Assembly: GCA_902783365.1 (NCBI GenBank)
Contig: CACZQL010000035.1
Span: 1-44,848, forward strand
Reading direction: 5' to 3'
From: an uncultured Bacteroidia bacterium
GTDB lineage: Bacteria; Bacteroidota; Bacteroidia; Bacteroidales; F082
DNA: 44,848 bases
Part shown: in pieces, positions 1 to 8,240 of the stretch
Layout of the letters: the number at the start of each line of letters is the position of its first letter
Position numbering within the stretch: position 1 is the first letter of the stretch
Notes under the pieces: model-generated
The model's database searches: none
What the model was told of the DNA's origin: nothing
The model's input: only the letters and a program-made list of their open reading frames with translations
Translations under genes and position numbers: made by a program

Positions 1-10
1 ATCGTTTCTT

Positions 11-87
11 TCTAACCATCTTTCGCCCTCCGGGCGATTCCTGATTTTATCTAACGTCGTTCTAATCATCTTTCGCCCTCCGGGCGA
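11..87. repeat. Pair of short palindromic repeats, TCGCCC/GGGCGA stem
   Basis: Two near-identical 27-bp copies lie at 11-37 and 61-87, 50 bp apart. Each carries CATCTTTCGCCC followed by a 3-nt loop and GGGCGA, so each can fold as a 6-bp GC-rich hairpin. They lie just downstream of the rluD stop on the minus strand. A second pair with the same core and 47-bp spacing is at 42136-42209, also 3' of a minus-strand gene. Role unknown; possibly 3'-end stabilising or terminating hairpins. Confidence 0.8.
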
Positions 88-88
88 G

Positions 89-123
89 CACCTCTCACCT
101 TTCACCTCTCACCTTTCACCTTT
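89..123. repeat. Heptamer array, five units of CACCTYT
   Basis: Five units in exact 7-nt register (CACCTCT, CACCTTT, CACCTCT, CACCTTT, CACCTTT), 35 nt in all. On the minus strand it reads AGGTGA-type purine heptamers, and one unit supplies the rluD stop codon at 109-111. Same family as the arrays at 4931, 4977, 7498 and 33841. Confidence 0.9.
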
Positions 124-1161
124 CACGTATCTTCTCCATTTGTCCAGCACGGCGGTCATGTCGTCGGGCAGTTCTGAGGTGAAGAATAGCTCTTCTTTGG
201 TGGTGGGATGGATGAAGCCTAGCTCTTTGGCGTGGAGGGCGTGGCGGGGAAGGAGACGGAAGCAATTGTCGATGAATTGGCGGTATTTTGAGAAGGTGGT
301 GCCTTTCAGGATCTTGTCGCCTCCATACATGGCGTCGTTGAAGAGGGGATGGCCGATGTATTGCGAGTGAACGCGGATTTGGTGGGTGCGGCCAGTCTCC
401 AGGCGGTACTCGTTGAGGGTGACGTAGCCAAAGCGTTCCAGCACCCGCCAATGGGTGACGGCTTCCTTGCCGTGGTCGCCTTCGGGATAGACGGTCATCT
501 TGCGGCGGTCGTTGGCACTGCGCCCGATGTTGCCCGTGATGGTGCCTTCGTCCTCGTTGAAGTCGCCCCATACCAGGGCGTAGTAGCGGCGGTGGATGGT
601 GTGCTCGAAGAACTGATGCGCCAGCATGGCTTGTGCGGTCTCGTTCTTGGCCACAATCATCAAGCCTGTGGTGTCCTTGTCGATGCGGTGGACCAGATAG
701 CCGAACTTGTTCTCCACCTCCTGCCCGGTCTGTTGGAAATGCCAGGCGAGGCCGTGAAGCAACGTGCCGTCGAAATTGCCGTGTCCGGGATGGACCACCA
801 GCCCGGCCTGCTTGTTGATGACGATAATGTCGGCGTCTTCATACACGATGTTGAGAGGAATCTCCTCTGGGGTGATGTTGATTTCTCTCGGGGGATAGCT
901 GAACACGATGGAAATCACATCGCAGGGCTTCACCTTGTAGTTTTGCTTCACCGCCTTCTCGTTGACGAGGATGTTGCCCGCCTTGGCGGCGTTCTGCACC
1001 CTGTTGCGCGAGATGTTTTGGATGTGGTTGGTCAGGAAGGTGTCGATGCGTTCCGGTGCCTGGCCTTTATCGACCACGATGCGGATATGTTCGTAAAGCT
1101 CGCCGTTTTCTTCTTCGGCGCTCTCGCTTTCGAGAAGGTTGTCAAGGAACTCTTCGCTCAT
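109..1161 (-). CDS. rluD: RluD-type 23S rRNA pseudouridine synthase
   Basis: Isomerises specific uridines of 23S rRNA to pseudouridine, in the cytoplasm. The 350-residue product has an acidic N-terminal tail, an S4 RNA-binding domain (about 36-95, beginning ERIDTFL) and a RluA/RluD catalytic domain. The family signature HRID-KDTTGLM is present, with catalytic Asp161, and GRTHQIRVH follows later. Length is normal for RluD. The ATG overlaps the TGA of the upstream T9SS gene (ATGA), so the two are probably translationally coupled. The last residues, KGER, and the stop are encoded by the AGGTGA heptamer array, so the C-terminus is repeat-derived. Family certain; RluD rather than another RluA paralogue is inferred from length, the S4 domain and linkage to the PASTA gene and ddl. 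Confidence 0.93.
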   Translation of the reverse strand: MSEEFLDNLLESESAEEENGELYEHIRIVVDKGQAPERIDTFLTNHIQNISRNRVQNAAKAGNILVNEKAVKQNYKVKPCDVISIVFSYPPREINITPEEIPLNIVYEDADIIVINKQAGLVVHPGHGNFDGTLLHGLAWHFQQTGQEVENKFGYLVHRIDKDTTGLMIVAKNETAQAMLAHQFFEHTIHRRYYALVWGDFNEDEGTITGNIGRSANDRRKMTVYPEGDHGKEAVTHWRVLERFGYVTLNEYRLETGRTHQIRVHSQYIGHPLFNDAMYGGDKILKGTTFSKYRQFIDNCFRLLPRHALHAKELGFIHPTTKEELFFTSELPDDMTAVLDKWRRYVKGER

Positions 1162-3023
1162 GGCTGGATGGTGATTTTTTGGCTGACGGCGTTTCCGTCG
1201 GTGGTGATGATGTGGAGCAGATACAGTCCGGCGGGCAGTGTTTCGACCGACAGGGTGGGGGTGAAGGCACTTGCCAGCACCTTGCGGCCTGTCAGGTCAT
1301 AGACCTCGATGGCCGCGCCTTGCTCGACGCCTTCGATGTGGAGGGTGGAGGAGGCGGGGTTGGGATAGACGTTGACTTTGGAGACCGTCGGCTCTTCCAC
1401 ACCGATGTAGTAGTCGTCGCCCAATACGGGACGCATCATGATGCATCCGGGTTTGGTGCTTGGCTGCCATGAGCCGTTCACGTTGTAGAAGTTGCGTGAG
1501 GAATTGTCTCTGGAGGTGTCGAAGCCCACGTTGATGAGCCCGTTGCTTTGCTGGACGATGCCGATGTAGAACACGCCGCTGAGCTTGATGAGTTTGTCGA
1601 ACTCGTAATAACCGAACTTGTAGAGCTTGTCCTCCCATTTCGGCTTGCGGTTGCTGAGGCGGTAGTATTCCTCGCCCGGGCGTCCGTTGTTGTCTTTCCA
1701 GACCACGATGTCGAAGTATTTGTTGTTGGCGTCGTGAAGCGTGTGGTTGAAGAGGATCTGCACGCCGCGCAGGGTGTCGAGTTCCGACAAGTCGAACTGC
1801 ACGGCGAAGGAGCCGGAACCGGGTTCCACGCCATATCCCATCTCGGGGATGCCGTCGTCGTAGGCGAAGTAGTTGTAGAATCCCTGGTGATGCACCAGCG
1901 AGTCGGTCATCGGCGGGTTGCAGGTGGAGTCGCTGATGTAATGGCGGATGAGGTAGGAGGTGCTGTCGTGGTCGAAGTCGAGCGAGAACAGGTTGGCCAC
2001 GAAGGCGTAGTGGCTGTAGTTGTGTTGCTCGGCGGCCATGTTGACGGGGTGGCCGTGGTAGGTGAATGTCTGGTGGCCGTTGACTTGTTCCACGGTGTAA
2101 TGGTATTGCAGGTTGTGCGGCTCTTTGTCGAGGTTCGACAGCATCACTTCAAATTCCTCGGTGATGCTGGAGGTAGGGTTGACGCGGTAGTGCTTGTAGG
2201 GCATGGCGCGGTATTTCCCGAGGAAGCTCGGCGTGGTGCCGGTGAAGCACACCTTGGGGTACGAGCCGTCGTGGACGGTCCTGCCGTAGTTGAGATACAC
2301 CATGTCGATGTTCCAGTTGTCCTCGTTGCCGCGGTTGGTGGGCACCGACTGGTTGGCGATGCTGGCGTAGTTGTAGAAGCGGAAGAAGAAGTTGCCGGTG
2401 AAGTACTTCAGGTCGTTGATGGGGATCATCACCTGCTTGAAATAGCAGCTGTCGTTCTCTTGGAGGAACTTGGAGAGGGTCTGTCCCGGCACGCTCCACA
2501 CGTGGTTCCAGGTGGTGTCGTATTCGTTGGGGATGCCGAACTCAAGCACCAGCGAGTCGTTGCTCTCCGGCGGGAGGCCGTTGCCTTGGGGCTGGTAGTA
2601 GAAGCTGAGATAGACGGAGTCGGCGGGGGTCAGCGCTCTTGGCTCCGGCTCGAACACAGAGTCGAGACGGATGGTGGTGGAGTAGAGGTACTCGGCGACG
2701 AAGGGATTGCTGATGGCGTACTCATACACCTGGCCCAGCTCGTCGAGCACGTCGAAGGTGGCTCCGTTGCGGGTGACGGGATGGAGGGGGAAGCCATCGT
2801 TGACGAACACGTTGCGGTTGCGCCATTTGGTGCTGTCGGGATAGAGACGCGAGGTGGAGAAATCGTCGTAAAACGGCAAGGTCTGCACCACGTTGGCCCG
2901 AAGCTTGGTTTGTGTGCCGCGCTGTTCAGGATAAATCCCCGTGAGGGTCTCTTGCGCTATGATAAGATGGGGGAGTAGGCAGATTGCCCACAGCATCCCG
3001 GTGATTTTAGAAATCGTCTTCAT
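1158..3023 (-). CDS. Secreted protein with T9SS type A sorting domain
   Basis: A 621-residue exported protein of unknown activity. An N-terminal signal peptide (MKTISKITGMLW then a hydrophobic run ending near LIIAQ) is followed by a long beta-rich region with no catalytic motif that I recognise. The C-terminal 75 residues are a type A T9SS sorting domain: VYPNPASSTL, EVYDLTGRKV and LPAGLYLLHI. The protein should cross the outer membrane by T9SS and be attached or released at the surface. The ATG at 3023 is chosen because it has GAGGA just upstream and starts a clean signal peptide; an in-frame upstream codon at 3059 is only TTG and lies deep in the PASTA gene. It overlaps the PASTA gene end by 17 bp and rluD by 4 bp, suggesting one operon. 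Confidence 0.85.
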   Translation of the reverse strand: MKTISKITGMLWAICLLPHLIIAQETLTGIYPEQRGTQTKLRANVVQTLPFYDDFSTSRLYPDSTKWRNRNVFVNDGFPLHPVTRNGATFDVLDELGQVYEYAISNPFVAEYLYSTTIRLDSVFEPEPRALTPADSVYLSFYYQPQGNGLPPESNDSLVLEFGIPNEYDTTWNHVWSVPGQTLSKFLQENDSCYFKQVMIPINDLKYFTGNFFFRFYNYASIANQSVPTNRGNEDNWNIDMVYLNYGRTVHDGSYPKVCFTGTTPSFLGKYRAMPYKHYRVNPTSSITEEFEVMLSNLDKEPHNLQYHYTVEQVNGHQTFTYHGHPVNMAAEQHNYSHYAFVANLFSLDFDHDSTSYLIRHYISDSTCNPPMTDSLVHHQGFYNYFAYDDGIPEMGYGVEPGSGSFAVQFDLSELDTLRGVQILFNHTLHDANNKYFDIVVWKDNNGRPGEEYYRLSNRKPKWEDKLYKFGYYEFDKLIKLSGVFYIGIVQQSNGLINVGFDTSRDNSSRNFYNVNGSWQPSTKPGCIMMRPVLGDDYYIGVEEPTVSKVNVYPNPASSTLHIEGVEQGAAIEVYDLTGRKVLASAFTPTLSVETLPAGLYLLHIITTDGNAVSQKITIQP

Positions 3024-3918
3024 ATTCCTCTTCTTCAATTTCAGGTTGGTTTGTTTCAATGGTGTCAGCGAGTCGTCTCAAAGAGTCGAGCTCCGCCTGC
3101 TCTTGGGCGTATTTCAAGGAGTCCTCCTTCATTTGCTCCTTCATCTCTTTGTCGAAGTCGTGCATCCTGGAGGAGCGGTACCACACATTCACAAAAGCGC
3201 CGGGTTTGACGTACCTTCTGGAATAGGGGGGCTCCATCTTATAAACTTTCATGTATTGGAGGCTGTCGTTGTCTTCGTAGGTCTCGTTGCCGAGGTTCAG
3301 TCCCGACATGTTGAGGATGCGCTTCACTTCTTCGGCGTTGGTGCCGTAAAGCTTGGGCAGCACCATGTCCTTCTTGTCGGGTCCCAGTCCCACAAGGAGG
3401 GTGATCTTGCTGCCTTTGTTGAGTTCGGTGCCGGGCTTGATGACGGAACCTTGGTAACGTTGCTCGCGGATGGAGTTACGGGCGAAATGATCCACATATT
3501 TCAGTTCCTCCACGACGAGTCCGTTCGACTCGAGCAGCACCAGGCTTTGCCGCAGCGAGAGGTTGTTCAGGTTGGGCATGCTCGTTTTCTCGGGTGTTTG
3601 GGCCACGATGATGTAATAGACGTTGCGGCCCCGCTTCACTTTGGAGTTGGGCAGCGGGTCCTGTTGGACGATGCTGCCAGGCGCCTGAGTCTTGGAATAC
3701 ACGCTGTCGATGAGGATGAAATGGTAGTCTTTACCGTATTCATTGGTCATTTCCTGCACCGTCAACCCGCGGAAATCAGGCAATTCATACACCTTGTTGT
3801 GCCTCGTATAAACGTTCAGTAACTTGATGGCAATCCATAACAAGATGAAAGCCAGCACGATAATGATAAGCAGGTTGATATAGAATTTCTTTTGTCGAAG
3901 GAACTGAAGTTTTCCCAT
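3007..3918 (-). CDS. Membrane-anchored PASTA domain protein
   Basis: 303 residues: a short cytoplasmic N-terminus, one transmembrane helix (about 14-34, INLLIIIVLAFILLW), then three PASTA-like repeats (about 43-108, 112-180 and 185-252) with the usual VxxQxPxPxSxVKxG spacing, and a Glu/Asp-rich charged C-terminus. PASTA domains bind peptidoglycan or muropeptides in penicillin-binding proteins and Ser/Thr kinases. There is no kinase or transpeptidase domain, so this looks like a stand-alone periplasmic cell-wall sensor or scaffold; the exact role is unknown. Linkage to ddl (divergent) and rluD is typical of Bacteroidales and supports a cell-wall connection. A TAnnTTTG element at 3937-3944 on the minus strand is suitably placed. 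Confidence 0.88.
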   Translation of the reverse strand: MGKLQFLRQKKFYINLLIIIVLAFILLWIAIKLLNVYTRHNKVYELPDFRGLTVQEMTNEYGKDYHFILIDSVYSKTQAPGSIVQQDPLPNSKVKRGRNVYYIIVAQTPEKTSMPNLNNLSLRQSLVLLESNGLVVEELKYVDHFARNSIREQRYQGSVIKPGTELNKGSKITLLVGLGPDKKDMVLPKLYGTNAEEVKRILNMSGLNLGNETYEDNDSLQYMKVYKMEPPYSRRYVKPGAFVNVWYRSSRMHDFDKEMKEQMKEDSLKYAQEQAELDSLRRLADTIETNQPEIEEEEYEDDF

Positions 3919-3936
3919 ATTTTTCTAATTTAGCGG

Positions 3937-3944
3937 CAAAATTA
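3937..3944 (-). promoter_or_regulatory. -7 promoter element for the PASTA gene operon
   Basis: Reads TAATTTTG on the minus strand, matching the Bacteroidota TAnnTTTG consensus. It ends about 19 bp before the PASTA ATG. No convincing -33 TTTG is seen. Confidence 0.6.
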
Positions 3945-3949
3945 ACAAA

Positions 3950-3957
3950 TAATTTTG
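3950..3957 (+). promoter_or_regulatory. -7 promoter element for ddl
   Basis: TAATTTTG matches TAnnTTTG and ends only 3 bp before the ddl ATG at 3961, so a transcript from here would have almost no 5' leader. The divergent PASTA element lies 5 bp away. Confidence 0.5.
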
Positions 3958-3960
3958 AAA

Positions 3961-4944
3961 ATGAAGAATGTGGCCATAGTTTGTGGCGGAGATTCCGGTG
4001 AATTTGAGATTTCCGTCAAGAGTGCCGGGGTGGTAAAGAAGAACCTCGACCCTGAAAAATACAACGCAACCATCATGGTGGTTTCCAAAAAAGGCTGGTA
4101 TGCCATTCTTGATGACGGCACCAAGGTGGATATCGACAAAAACGATTTTTCCATCACGGTCAACGGGCGAAAGACGGTCTTTGACGTGGCTTTCAACGCG
4201 GTGCATGGCGAGCCGGGCGAGAATGGTCCCCTTTCGGGCTACCTTGAGCTGATGGGGATTCCCTGCACCTCGTCCGACCTGACCACTTGTGCCCTGACCT
4301 TCCACAAGGATTTCTGCAAGCGTGTGGTGCAGTCGTACGATGTCAAGGTGTCGCCTTCGGTGCTCATCAACAAAGGGGATGACTACGATAGGAAAGCCAT
4401 TATTGAGGAGCTTGGACTTCCTTTGTTTGTGAAGCCTACCCGCAATGGGTCGAGCGTGGGGGTGACCAAGGTGCATGACGAGGAGGAGTTTGAGCCGGCC
4501 ATCAAGACAGCGTTTGTGGCGGGCAGCCAGGTGATGTGCGAGAAATTCGTTCCGGGCCGCGAGTTTGCCTGCGGCGCCATGAAAGTGGGAAAACGCATGA
4601 TGGTGTTCCCACTCACGGAGATTGTCTCCAAAAACGAGTTTTTCGACTATGAGGCAAAATATACCGCCGGGAAATGTGATGAAATCACTCCGGCGGAGGT
4701 GGATGAGGCGGTGGAGATTGAAATCAAAGCCACTACCGCCTTCCTTTATGAGAAGCTGGAATGCAAGGGCTTTGTGCGAATCGACTATATCGTGAACGAG
4801 CAAGGGATCTTCTTCATTGAGGCGAACATCGTTCCGGGCATGTCGGAGGCCAGCATCATCCCCGCCCAAGCCAAATGCTTTGGCATGACCCTCGAAAAGC
4901 TCTTTGGCCTTGCCATCGAAAACGCAATGAAAGGTGAAAGGTGA
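3961..4944 (+). CDS. ddl: D-alanine--D-alanine ligase
   Basis: Joins two D-Ala with ATP to make the D-Ala-D-Ala end of the peptidoglycan stem peptide; cytoplasmic ATP-grasp enzyme. 327 residues, normal for the family. Visible motifs are the N-terminal VAIVCGGDSGEFEIS, HGEPGENG (the family HGxxGEDG loop), LPLFVKPTRNGSSVGV of the ATP-binding domain, and near the end GFVRIDYI with FIEANIVPGMSEAS, which holds the acidic and Asn metal ligands. The ATG at 3961 is preferred over an in-frame TTG at 3955, which lies inside the -7 element. The final residues MKGER and the TGA are encoded by the heptamer repeat that follows. Convergent with frr. Confidence 0.95.
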   Translation: MKNVAIVCGGDSGEFEISVKSAGVVKKNLDPEKYNATIMVVSKKGWYAILDDGTKVDIDKNDFSITVNGRKTVFDVAFNAVHGEPGENGPLSGYLELMGIPCTSSDLTTCALTFHKDFCKRVVQSYDVKVSPSVLINKGDDYDRKAIIEELGLPLFVKPTRNGSSVGVTKVHDEEEFEPAIKTAFVAGSQVMCEKFVPGREFACGAMKVGKRMMVFPLTEIVSKNEFFDYEAKYTAGKCDEITPAEVDEAVEIEIKATTAFLYEKLECKGFVRIDYIVNEQGIFFIEANIVPGMSEASIIPAQAKCFGMTLEKLFGLAIENAMKGER

Positions 4945-5011
4945 AAGGTGAGAGGTGAAAGGTGTTTCCCAATAGGCACCTCTCACCTCTCACCTTTCAC
5001 CTTTCACCTTA
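4931..5011. repeat. Inverted pair of 35-nt heptamer arrays between ddl and frr
   Basis: The left arm (4931-4965) is five units of AAGGTGA/GAGGTGA. The right arm (4977-5011) is five units of CACCTCT/CACCTTT. An 11-nt spacer separates them. The arms are complementary, so RNA from either strand could form a hairpin of roughly 30 bp. It lies between two convergent genes, carries the ddl stop codon in unit two, and begins just 3' of the frr stop. A role as a bidirectional terminator is likely but inferred. Confidence 0.88.
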
Positions 5012-5572
5012 CACGGTGAGGATGTCTTTTGATTTGAGTTCGGTAAGCTCGTCGATTTTCTTGATGTATTTGTCGGTGAGTTTTTGGATTTCTTCCTGAA
5101 GGAGTTTGGACTCGTCTTCGGAGATGGTGTCTTTTTCAAGTTTTTTGGCTTCGTCGTTTGCGCCGCGGCGGATGTTGCGGATGCCCACCTTGGCCTCTTC
5201 GGCGGCGTTTTTGGTGCGTTTCACCAGTTCGCGGCGGCGTTCCTCGGTCAAAGGCGGCACTGAGATACGGAGGATTTCCCCGTTGTTCATGGGGTTGAAG
5301 CCCAGGTTGGCGTTCAAAATGGCCTTGGCGATGCTGCCGAGGGCGCTCTTGTCGAACGGCACAACCACGATCATGCGGGCGTCGGGGCACCCGATGTTGG
5401 CGGTCTGCTCAATCGGCACGGTGGCCCCGTAGTACTCGACCATCACGCCGTTCAACATGGCGGGACTGGCCTTGCCGGCCCTGATGCCTTGAAATTCATG
5501 CTCCAGATGCTTGATGGTGTTGTCCATGCTCTCGGAGGCTTCGTCTAATACAAATTGAGATTCGTCGGTCAT
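5009..5572 (-). CDS. frr: Ribosome recycling factor
   Basis: With EF-G, splits the post-termination ribosome so that it can start again. 187 residues, the usual length, mostly helical with the conserved blocks FQGIRAGKASPAML, EYYGATVPIEQ, NNGEILRISVPPLTEERR and the long C-terminal helix ending ELKSKDILTV. It is the last gene of a long minus-strand run, 14 bp after the glycosyltransferase stop. In many bacteria frr directly follows pyrH; here a glycosyltransferase lies between them. Confidence 0.97.
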   Translation of the reverse strand: MTDESQFVLDEASESMDNTIKHLEHEFQGIRAGKASPAMLNGVMVEYYGATVPIEQTANIGCPDARMIVVVPFDKSALGSIAKAILNANLGFNPMNNGEILRISVPPLTEERRRELVKRTKNAAEEAKVGIRNIRRGANDEAKKLEKDTISEDESKLLQEEIQKLTDKYIKKIDELTELKSKDILTV

Positions 5573-5586
5573 TGTTGTTGAGTTGT

Positions 5587-7500
5587 TTATTTGTTGATTT
5601 GTTCAATTGTTTTCGAGAGAGGGTCATACAAGCCGGTGAGCCGTGGACTATGTCTTGTCACATAGTAGTCGGTCCTCACCTGGGTGATGATGCCTTTTCC
5701 GGGATTCCAGAGATAGGCTTTGAGGTATTTTCCTTTTGGCGGGAGTTTCTTGCGGTCGAAACGAAGGGCGGCGGCCATCTTGCTGACCCCCGGAAGCAGC
5801 GTCCCGTCGGTATAGCCACTTCCGTGCCAAAGTACCAGCGAGTCGGTCGCTTTTTCGCGCAACTCCATCACCAACATGCATTGTTGCACCGTGTCGGCGA
5901 CATATACCGTGGTCACGATGCCTAGAATCTCGGATTCCATGTCGAGTGAGTCGCCATAAACATATTGTGGTTTCCCATATTCTGTCGCCATAAGGTATTC
6001 CGGCGTTTCCTGAAGGGGCCTCAACCTTAGGGTTGCTCCCGCGACGGAATCCCTCGACAGGGTAAGGTAACGCGAGGTGAACCAAGTGTTTTCTTTGAGC
6101 TGCCAGGGGTAGCTGGCCACGGCTTGGGTCTCCCATGCGGGGTCGGCATAGTCGGTCCACCCGAATCCTAAGTACGGGGTCTTCTCGGCGTCGAGCCATT
6201 GGCGGAAAGCGGCGATGTTGTCACCATGGTCGAAGATGACACGGTCGGTGACGTTGGTCTTGGCCTGGTAGAACTCCGGCACCTTGGCCGATTCGGTGTA
6301 GGTGGCGAAGCGGATGTCTTGCAACGTGTCTTGGTCTTGCTGCATCCTCACGGCGATTTGGTCATAACCCTGATGGTACATCAGGTCGTAGTGCTGCCGG
6401 TTGATGACCAAGGTGCTGGCACCAATGAAGAGGAGGGCGGCTACGGCGATGGCGGTCTGGGTCAGGGTCATCGTGGTGTTTTTGTGCCACGAGAAGGCGG
6501 CAAGAATGAGGAAGGGGTAGCAGAATAGGAGGGTGCTGTATTGGATGATGGGTTCCCTTAGCAGGGAATACAGCATAGCGACGGCGAAGACAATGACGAA
6601 CCAAGCGAAGGCGGCCCAACGGAGGGGTCTCTTGCGTTTCTCCTGCCTCCCCAACACGAAGGGAAGGACGATGAGGAATCCTACGGCAAACATGAGGAGC
6701 GGGCCGTAGTTCATGGTGTATTGCAGGAAGTCGGTGAGGAAGGTGGGGGCTGGCTTGCCCAACCATCCTCCGACGCCACCGTTGACGAACAGCTGATGGT
6801 AGAAGATGGGGAAGTTCGGCGCATAGAGCAACACGATGGCGAGGTTGCTGAGCCAGTAAGCCTTGCGGCGCTCTTTGGGCAGGAAAAAGAAACCGGTGAC
6901 GAAAATCAGTCCCGCCTGGGCGGCGGAGAAATTGTGTGCGAGCGCCGCAAGCCAGGCCGACAACGCATAGCCTGCACATACCCCAACGGAAGGCTTTCGG
7001 GGACTGAAAAGCAGTCGGTTCCAAAAGACCGTCATGAGGAGCACAAAGAACAAGCCGGGAGCGTAGGGACGAGCCAGCTGGCTATAGAACACGGTGAGCT
7101 GGCTTACCGCGAAGAATGCGGCGGCCAGCAAACCTGTTTTTCTGTTAAACCATTGTTTTCCAATAAGGTAAATGAGAAAAACGGAACCGATGCCCATCAG
7201 GGCGAAGGGCAGCTTCACCCAAAACTCGTTCCAGCCGAAGAGTTTCGTCCAGTAATAGAGAAACACCTGTACCCCGGCGGGATGTCCGTCGATTTTGACT
7301 CCTTGCTGGATGAGGTCGCGGAACGAGTCGAAATGCAGGCGGAACAGAGCGCTGAACTCATCGTGCATGAAGGGTACCTGTCCAAGTTTCCACAGACGCA
7401 GCACCGCGGCCACGACCAGGATCATCCCCAACAGGACACCATCCAGCTTCCGACTGGTTTTGTTTCGCCCTTTCCTATTATGATATTTCCTCTCTCTCAT
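5587..7500 (-). CDS. GT39-like membrane glycosyltransferase (PMT family)
   Basis: A polytopic GT-C fold protein of 637 residues. The first transmembrane helix (about 20-38) is followed by VPFMHDEFSALFR, whose Asp-Glu pair matches the acidic motif in the first periplasmic loop of PMT/ArnT-type transferases that use polyprenyl-phosphate sugars. About ten further hydrophobic segments fill residues 80-370, and a soluble, probably periplasmic domain of about 260 residues ends the protein. Acceptor and sugar cannot be told. It sits 31 bp after pyrH and 14 bp before frr, so it is probably cotranscribed with both. Its ATG lies in a unit of the heptamer array that fills the pyrH junction, and the N-terminus MRERK continues the repeat-like purine run. 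Confidence 0.8.
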   Translation of the reverse strand: MRERKYHNRKGRNKTSRKLDGVLLGMILVVAAVLRLWKLGQVPFMHDEFSALFRLHFDSFRDLIQQGVKIDGHPAGVQVFLYYWTKLFGWNEFWVKLPFALMGIGSVFLIYLIGKQWFNRKTGLLAAAFFAVSQLTVFYSQLARPYAPGLFFVLLMTVFWNRLLFSPRKPSVGVCAGYALSAWLAALAHNFSAAQAGLIFVTGFFFLPKERRKAYWLSNLAIVLLYAPNFPIFYHQLFVNGGVGGWLGKPAPTFLTDFLQYTMNYGPLLMFAVGFLIVLPFVLGRQEKRKRPLRWAAFAWFVIVFAVAMLYSLLREPIIQYSTLLFCYPFLILAAFSWHKNTTMTLTQTAIAVAALLFIGASTLVINRQHYDLMYHQGYDQIAVRMQQDQDTLQDIRFATYTESAKVPEFYQAKTNVTDRVIFDHGDNIAAFRQWLDAEKTPYLGFGWTDYADPAWETQAVASYPWQLKENTWFTSRYLTLSRDSVAGATLRLRPLQETPEYLMATEYGKPQYVYGDSLDMESEILGIVTTVYVADTVQQCMLVMELREKATDSLVLWHGSGYTDGTLLPGVSKMAAALRFDRKKLPPKGKYLKAYLWNPGKGIITQVRTDYYVTRHSPRLTGLYDPLSKTIEQINK

Positions 7501-7539
7501 CTTTCACCTTTCACCTCTCACCTTTCACCTTTCACCTCA
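7498..7539. repeat. Heptamer array filling the pyrH-glycosyltransferase junction
   Basis: Six 7-nt units (CATCTTT, CACCTTT, CACCTCT, CACCTTT, CACCTTT, CACCTCA). The first holds the glycosyltransferase start codon and the last two hold the pyrH stop (TCA at 7532-7534). On the mRNA strand the junction is a tandem series of AGGTGA, which resembles the Shine-Dalgarno core. Confidence 0.88.
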
Positions 7540-8236
7540 CCAGCGTTCCAATCTCCTCGCCTCTCAGCACCTTGAGCAGGTTGCCGCGGGTGTTCATGTC
7601 GAACACATACATGGGCATGTTGTTTTCCTTGCACATCGTGAAGGCGGTCATGTCCATCACCTTGAGGTTGCGTTGGTAGGCCTCGTCGTAGGTGATGTGT
7701 TGGAACTTGGTGGCGGTGGGGTCTTTTTCAGGGTCGGCGGTATAGATGCCATCGACGCGGGTGCCTTTGAGGATGATGTCGGCTTTGATTTCGACGGCGC
7801 GGAGGGCCGATCCGGTGTCGGTGGTGAAGAAGGGGTTGCCGGTGCCGGCGCCCATGATGACGATGTGGCCTTCCTCAAGGAGGCGGATGGCTTTGGCGGA
7901 ACTCATGGTGTCGGCGATGCGGTCGATGTAAAGGCCGGAGAGCAAGGTGGCCTTCTGGCCTTTGCCTTGCAGGGTCGATTGCATGGCCATGGAGTTAATC
8001 ACTGTGGCCAGCATCCCCATGTAGTCGCCTTGGATGCGGTCCATGCCCTTGGAGGCGCCTTGCAGGCCGCGGAAGATGTTGCCACCACCGATGACGATGC
8101 CGATTTGCACGCCCGTCTGGGCGGCTTCGATGATTTCGTCGGCGTAGTCGTTGAGACGTTGCGGGTCAATGCCGTATTGCTGGTTGCCCATCAGGGCTTC
8201 GCCGCTAAGCTTTAAAAGTACTCTGTTGTATTTCAT
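7532..8236 (-). CDS. pyrH: UMP kinase
   Basis: Phosphorylates UMP to UDP with ATP; hexameric cytoplasmic enzyme of the amino-acid-kinase fold. 234 residues, the expected length. Visible are the N-terminal LLKLSGEALMG, the glycine-rich IVIGGGNIFRG, DYMGMLATVINSMAMQ, the GAGTGNPFFTTDTGSALRA loop and KGTRVDGIYTADPEKDP. Together these are diagnostic of bacterial PyrH. The start lies 4 bp after the stop of the upstream C10 protease, so expression of this essential enzyme may depend on the long protease/transporter transcript. The C-terminal VR and the stop come from the heptamer array. Confidence 0.97.
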   Translation of the reverse strand: MKYNRVLLKLSGEALMGNQQYGIDPQRLNDYADEIIEAAQTGVQIGIVIGGGNIFRGLQGASKGMDRIQGDYMGMLATVINSMAMQSTLQGKGQKATLLSGLYIDRIADTMSSAKAIRLLEEGHIVIMGAGTGNPFFTTDTGSALRAVEIKADIILKGTRVDGIYTADPEKDPTATKFQHITYDEAYQRNLKVMDMTAFTMCKENNMPMYVFDMNTRGNLLKVLRGEEIGTLVR

Positions 8237-8240
8237 CTTG

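Noticed and set aside
1548..2978. A 476-codon open frame antisense to the T9SS gene
   Set aside because: Low-complexity Val/Glu/Gly/His translation and no signal or domain; the minus-strand gene has a signal peptide and sorting domain.
3955..3957. TTG as the ddl start codon
   Set aside because: It lies inside the TAATTTTG promoter element, and ATG at 3961 begins the family N-terminus directly.
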